Shown: positions 58,124-64,000 of the stretch, piece by piece
How positions within the stretch are numbered: position 1 is the stretch's first letter
Layout: each line of letters begins with the position of its first letter
NCBI GenBank assembly: GCA_019054805.1
Contig: JAHQIY010000004.1
Coordinates: 7,262,501 to 7,326,500, forward strand
Source: Brachionus manjavacas
Taxonomy: Eukaryota > Rotifera > Eurotatoria > Ploima > Brachionidae
DNA: 64,000 nt
Direction of reading: 5' to 3'
Notes under the pieces: generated by a model
Database searches by the model: none
Seen by the model: only the letters and a program-made list of their open reading frames with translations
Told to the model about the DNA's origin: nothing
Made by a program: the position numbers and the translations under genes

Positions 58124-61100
58124 TTAAGATTTTTTTACATTTGATGAAATTATTTTTTGGTAAATAGAATACTGTTTTGGCATTTCATCTTGATCTGTGA
58201 ATATAAATTGAGAAGAGCAATCAGTCATTTCGCGTTGAATTGTTCTCGTTGAATTTTCACACAATTGATTAAACTTCTCCTTAGCTCTAATATTAGAATG
58301 GTCGAGAAAATCCAAATTAATTTTGTATATTGAACAAGGTGGTTTTGAAGCATTCTGCTTAGTCGGAAATGAGAATGAATTTGAATATATTGAATTAACG
58401 TGGGATGAGTTATTATCTTTGAAAATAATTAGAAAAAAAAATTAAAGTTGATCTTCAATACCTTGTTGAGTTGGAGAAGACGGTGGACTGTTTTCATCAG
58501 ATCCAGAATTTCTATCATACGAACAATTGGTGCTTGGTATATTAATTATAAATGGATGAAACTGGCGCTCAAAAAAAGAAAAGTCATTTGATAGCAAATT
58601 TTCATGATCAGCAGAAAAAAATATATCTCTCTAAAAATAAAAAAATTAATATGCAATGAATAAATGAAATTTATTTAAAAAATTATAGCGTAAAATTTAA
58701 TTTAAAGAGCTATCTTTAGAATGAATCAATATGATTAAATGAAACAGACAGTATTGTCAATTCTACTTATAGAACTCTCTTAAAAATCTAATTTTTTTTT
58801 AATAATTCTCTGCATCGCCAGAATTATATTAAGTATTTTGGAAAAATTATCTACTAAACCCAGAATGTAAGTAGCTTTTTGACAACTATATCTTATTAAA
58901 AAGGGAATTAAAAAATTTTATTAAATTAAAAGATACTATTAATGTAAGACGTTTAAAAGTCCATAAAAAATTCACTGTACAAAACATAAGGGAATTTCTA
59001 CTAATTTTAAATACTAAATTACAATTTTAAAAATATTTTACTAATCACTTAGTTAAAAAACATATAATTTTATAGCATTTAAATTGAAACCATAGATTGT
59101 ATGTAAATTTGAATAATAATTATAAAGAAAGTAAAATTTGTTTATTTTATTCAACAATTTAGTGTTACAAATAGTACAAGACCCAATATGCTTGTTTAAA
59201 TTGAGGATATATTAGAATCAAGAACTATTAGAATTGTTGCCAGAACCATTCGAATACAGAGACGAACGAATTGATATAGACTTTGTTTTTTTTTTAATTT
59301 ATATCATTTTAGTGGTGTTTTTCTCAAATAAATAACAATATTTAAATAATTAATCTGGAAAATTTAGAAGGAAAGAAGGAAAATTTTATTATCTTTAACT
59401 TTTTCGCTCATATTTTTAAAATTTATAGATACCTAAATATTTTTTCAAATTGAAATTCAAATGTTATCAGAGACTTAAGTTGGCTCTATATTATTTAAAT
59501 TAGTTTATTTTAATTTAGATAATTTTCGGTAGAATCGAAGGCTCCTCGCCAATGTCATAGTCAAATAAAGATGAAATTGAGATAATATTTAATTTGATTA
59601 TATTTAAAAAAAAAGATATAATATAGAAGATTTTTGTAGTAATTCTCGAATGAATTATTAATCATTTTATTTAAATATAATTTAAATAAATATTTATTCA
59701 CACATATTATTTTCAAAATTTTGTAAACATCAATTTTAAGCTAAAAATATTTTGATCAAAAAAAATTCAAATTTCAATCCATCAAAACACATTTAATCAG
59801 TAAATTAAAAAAAACTAAATAGAACTTATATTATAATAGACATTGAGTGAAAATTTAAGAAAATTAAATGTTATTAATTATCATTGATTTTATTCGAATT
59901 TGAAGCTCAAAATATAATTCATTTTACTAGTTTGACCCAACGCTTTTTATTCAACTCCATGTGGAAATTCCAGACCAAACAGAAGGCAGACAATATTGGT
60001 AACTGACGCTCAAATGGATAAATTTTTTATTAAAAACCAGAAGACACTAATTTTTTTTTAATGAAACATTGGTTTGCAATTTATAACTGATTTGCCAATT
60101 GATTTTGCAAATATGATCAAAATGTAAAATATTAATTTTTAAAGAAACAAGCTTAAAAGTTTCAGATAAAGCTTCTAAGTGAATTCAAATTTAGATTCTG
60201 TTATGAAACACTTTTAAATGCAGAGTAATCTAAAAGTTTAAAAGTCAGATTCTGAAAATGTCAGGGTGTTAATCTCGATAAATAAATCAGCAATAATAAT
60301 ATGAAGCACTTATAATTCCAGCTCTAAAGAGTCTGGGGGCTCTAGATAAATTTATTAGAAGCAAACTACATAGCTTCACCATTGCAGGATAATGCAAAAT
60401 ATTCCTGAGTTAAATACAAATTAAAACTTCACTCAAATAATGAAAATTGATAATAAAACATAAATTTTTTTTTGAAGCAACAAAAAAACAATTACGAAAA
60501 AAGATCACAATAAGATCCTCAAAATTACAAATAAAGTTTCTCAGCAATTGAGGTAGAAATGAAAATGTCCTAGTTTGGATTATTTTTAAAAAATGTAAAC
60601 TGTAAAATTATTTATAATTTTTTTTTTAACAAAATACAGAGTTGGGATCAGTTATAAAAAAATCAGTTTTCAGTCAGTATCAGTTTTTCGAGCATCAGTT
60701 CAGTATCAGTCTCAGTTAATGGGTATCAGTTATCAGTTAAAAATCAGTTAATTAGAAAAATGATACAATTAGTTTATTTATTAAACAGTTTATAAAAATT
60801 AAAGTCTAATTAACATTTAAAACGGATATTTACATATATTTTTTATTTCATTTTAGAAACATTATATTTGATAATTTTTTAAAAGTGAATCTACTTCTAT
60901 GTGGTCTCATCAAAAATGTAGAATCTGACCTTATCTCTGACATTTTTAAAATGAACTTTATTTCAAATAAAAGAAAATAAAAAAGGTTTAGATAATGTAT
61001 ATATTAGCTTTTTATTTATTGCAAAGCATTACTTACAAGTCAAAAAAATATATAAGTGTAAAACTAAATTAAAACCGAAAAAAAAATTTTCAAAAATTCA

Positions 61101-64000
61101 AATAAATAGTAAAACAGTTTTCAGTCAGTCTCAGTTAATTCAAAATACGTTATCGGTCAGTTTCAGTTTAACTGATAACTGAAATTAACTGATACTGATC
61201 AGTTATTCAGTATCAGTTTCCCAACTCTGACAAAATATAAGAATCACGTGTTTTATCTCAAATTAGATAGACAGACTCACAATAATATTCCTTAATTTTT
61301 TTAATAGAATTGAATGAATGAATTATCTAATTTACTTCACTTGAATTAACTTATGTTTTAGGGTCTAGTCGATAGTGTTATCAGGTGATAACATTATAAG
61401 TTATCATTTATTCCCATACCGATAATGTGAACATTCTGAAAAAATTTTGTTATCAGCATTTTATGCTATCAAAAAAATAAGATGCTATTATTCACAATTT
61501 TTTATTATCAATCTCAATGTTATGTTATTTTATAGACAATTTCACTATCAAATAAAATATAAAAAATACTTTTTCTGAATTAAAAAAATTTATTCGATTC
61601 ATTTTAAAAGAAAAAAAAGTCATTTTATTAATGTGGAGTCGATTAAAAGAAAAAGTGTTTTAAAAAAATAAAACATATTTTTTATATTTTGTTCATTAAA
61701 TTTTGATTAAGCACTAAAATGATAAAAGAATAAATTTACATGATTTTTAAGATAAAACTTAAAATATTTTTCTTTGATTGTAAATTAAAATTAAGTTTCT
61801 CCTAACTATTTTATCAAAATGGTTTCAACTGTTATGTTATTATTAAGCTAATAATGTTATCAAAAAATAATTTTATATAATATTTTGTTATTAGCTAATT
61901 ACACCATTGACTTGATCTAAATTTACTGATTTTTTTCTTTTTGACCGATTCATCATTTTTTAAAGAGATCTCTTGTTTTTTTAATTATATTTCAATTAAT
62001 TTTTAATTAGTTTAAAAAATGTCATAGTTAATTTTTAAGCTTTATGATTCTGTGATTTTTTAACTGCAATTTAATTTAAATTTCAAGCAGAATTCGTTCG
62101 ATGATGATTCGAAAAATATATGGCTAAATTAACTTTTTGATTTTTGAAATGAAAAGAAAAATTAAAATAAAATCATTGAGTTTACCTTGCTAGCAATTAA
62201 TTTAATATTTGCCATTGTAATGCTGTTGACAAGATTTCCATTCACTAAAAGCCTAATTTCTATGCATTGATTTGCAAAGCCGATTACATATGGAAAGACA
62301 CATAATACACTATAAGGTTCTGAATTCCATTGAAATTTGAAATTTGGAGTTTTGCCATTTAGACTTAAATTTTGTGAATAGGAACAAGCTTGATCTAATT
62401 TTATGAATTCTGAAGTATCTTAATTTGCATTTGATTAATTATTTATTAAAAACAAAGTGATCATTAATAAAATTACAATTGTAAGTGACTAGTATTTCGG
62501 GTTCGTTATTATCATACAAATCAACAATCGATCTTATGATCGAAAGTTGATTAAAATTCAACAATTTTAGGAGATCGCCAGAATTTGCGCTCAATAATTC
62601 ACACCGGTTTTTATAACCAACTAGAACGTAATAATCATCTTTGAATGTTTCTATCAAGTTTATAAAACTGGGCACATCTAAGCAATTTATTTCTCTCTTA
62701 ATTTGAAACAACTTTGTAACATCACTTTTTGAAAGCTCAGTATTTTGAAAACTTTGGAAAGATGATGAAGATGGAATATTTTTGTTGGAAGCAGAATTTG
62801 CGCAGTTTAAGCATGAATAACTCAATTTGTGTTTATAAGTAATAATTGTTATCTTTTTTCCACAAGCAGCAGCTATCTTAAGCTCATTATCATTTAAAAG
62901 TTGCTTGCTAATGGAATACAAATGACATCCATTTATAAAGTCAAGCTTATTTTCTTTGCAGTGAATCTTAGTCTTTGCCAACGACTCGTCCAGACTACTG
63001 TCACTAAGGATCTTGGAAAAATCACTAAGTTTGAAAACACATAATCGTCCTTTTAGGTCACAGAATATCATTAGACCGTACAAATCAGCAATGTCAATTT
63101 GCTTCAGTTGGACTGTTTTGTCAAATATTTGCTTTATCTCCCATGGAATAGCTTCATCTATTATATAAACGCCACTATAAGTGCCAACTACAAGACAATT
63201 GTTCCAACTATCACTGCATAAAATGGAATGTTCAAATGACTGAAGAAATAATTTAGGTTCCCAAAGCTTAAATAAATATTTTTTGGGTAGAAAAGAGAAC
63301 ATCTAAATTTTTAATAAGATACTTCTTTTTTAACTGCCCCAGTGGTCAGCTGACTTGTCGGAGCATCTCCTTTAATTATTGTCTTCAGCTTTAAGTTCTG
63401 GAAAAAATTTAAAAAATCTTTAATTTTTAAGCATAGTTAGTTACTTGGCCTATTCGCAAAAACTCCGCTTTCCGATACTCCTCTTTTTTTTTATTGCTAT
63501 TTGAACCATCATTTATAGGCTCTCCGATACCTATGGAAATAGCTGAAATTCTACTCTGAAAGTCAAATAAATATATTAATAAATTTTAAAATAAATTTAA
63601 TAAAAAATACTTTTGCATTTTCTTTATCATAAGTTGAAAAAAGACTTGTTAGTATTGCTTCTATAGTTCGTTTGCGGCGTTTGCCAAAAACTGAATTATT
63701 AAAAGCAGACTTTTCCCCGTTTATCACTAAATGTATTTAAAAATTAAACAATATCAATTTTAATTCAAACGAAATTAGAATTTTACATTTGACTAGAAGA
63801 AATTCTCTAAATTCCTTGTGATTAGAGAACGAGGCTGGACAAGGAAGAGACGGTCCAAATGGAGGCACAGACTGCTCACTAAATATTTTCAACCTTTCGA
63901 AAATAAGTGAGTCAAATTAATTAGAACAATTTAGAATTTTTCATGTACCGGTATGAGTTATCTTTTTTGCTGTAGGTAACCAGAGCAAAAATGTGCTGAA
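58124..64000 (-). CDS. GARNL3: GTPase-activating Rap/Ran-GAP domain-like 3 (5' end outside window)
   Basis: The 3' part of a RapGAP-plus-CNH signalling protein, 647 codons visible. Exons in transcript order: 64000-63949 (partial), 63893-63787, 63726-63611, 63555-63445, 63397-63323, 63266-62477, 62418-62186, 58630-58462 and 58416-58124; all phases agree. The first exons give the end of the Rap-GAP domain (HIFALVTYSKKDNSYR, then LKIFSEQSVPPFGPSLP and HKEFREFLLVKL). A linker follows with EFLRIGQ and IIKGDAPTSQL. The large exon and the next encode the citron-homology (CNH) domain: LVVGTYSGVYIIDEAIPW, CKENKLDFINGCHLYSI, CVFPYVIGFANQCIEIRL and LVNGNLVNSITM. The Ser/Pro-rich tail is shorter than in vertebrates and ends VKKS. 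Two acceptors (after 62419 and 63267) were fixed by phase against the human-type protein. The 3.55-kb intron 62185-58631 carries two transposon-like elements. The catalytic GAP residues lie outside the window. Confidence 0.93.
60637..61229. mobile_element. non-autonomous hAT-like element (MITE)
   Basis: A 593-bp element in a GARNL3 intron with 11-bp perfect terminal inverted repeats CAGAGTTGGGA (60637-60647) and TCCCAACTCTG (61219-61229). It is flanked by an 8-bp target-site duplication ACAAAATA (60629-60636 and 61230-61237). An 8-bp duplication and a CAG-type terminus are hallmarks of the hAT superfamily. The subterminal regions are packed with (T/A)TCAGT repeats in both orientations, likely transposase-binding sites. 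No transposase ORF. Confidence 0.9.
61367..61912. mobile_element. second terminal-inverted-repeat element with TTATCA repeats
   Basis: The left end (61367-61393, AGTCGATAGTGTTATCAGGT...) and the inverted right end (61886-61912) match at 21 of 27 positions. Similarity may extend outwards by a few bases. TTATCA/TGATAA words are frequent inside. No ORF and no convincing target-site duplication. The layout, with short internal repeats near both ends, parallels the neighbouring hAT-like element. Confidence 0.6.

Noticed and set aside
1-64000. CRISPR arrays, operons or bacterial mobile elements
   Set aside because: All recognised genes are spliced animal genes; no regularly spaced repeat-spacer array was seen.

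Overview
This is a eukaryotic, almost certainly metazoan, nuclear window. It is strongly AT-rich, and its genes are split by GT-AG introns, most only about 45-60 bp long. The standard genetic code works in every gene, and there are no bacterial-style operons. All the recognisable proteins are animal ones: dematin/abLIM-type actin binders, a SECIS-binding protein, a Rap/Ran-GAP with a CNH domain, and a neuropeptide-type GPCR. The base composition, tiny introns and decayed non-LTR elements ending in (TTA)n would suit a small-genome lophotrochozoan such as a monogonont rotifer. That placement is inference only.

Layout. 1-9016 is non-coding. It holds a 5'-truncated non-LTR retrotransposon (5811-6604) inside a 49-bp perfect target-site duplication, and one copy of a dispersed repeat (7197-7525). 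9017-19407 holds three tandem same-strand genes for dematin/UNC-115-type villin-headpiece proteins, all starting with a 26-nt first exon and ending with the same pair of 75- and 114-nt exons. 19664-25174 is DNA polymerase lambda; its largest intron contains an intronless secreted JmjC/cupin_8 gene on the opposite strand. 26438-31508 encodes SECIS-binding protein 2. 32498-35907 encodes an EXD3/mut-7-type 3'-5' exonuclease. 37677-40907 (minus) is PRPF38B, with a 2-kb intron carrying two large inverted repeats. 40908-47125 is a repeat-rich gene-poor block. 47126-47923 is IMP3, 48328-49560 (minus) is a class A GPCR, 49561-58123 is an 8.5-kb stretch with no gene seen, and 58124-64000 (minus) is the 3' part of GARNL3, whose 3.5-kb intron holds a hAT-like MITE and a second terminal-inverted-repeat element.

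How the genes relate. The genes do not form one pathway. They are ordinary housekeeping functions (DNA repair, splicing, SSU rRNA processing, selenoprotein translation, RNA decay) plus signalling and cytoskeleton. The most distinctive features are the dematin-like triplication, with a further internal module duplication in the second copy and phase-implied mutually exclusive exons in the first; the nested JmjC gene, whose metal-binding HxD motif reads H-S-H; the HSR(T/S)(P/A)S repeats in the SBP2 tail; and the set of MITE-like and LINE-like elements. Exon boundaries were worked out by hand from reading phase, splice dinucleotides and family homology, and no transcript evidence was available.
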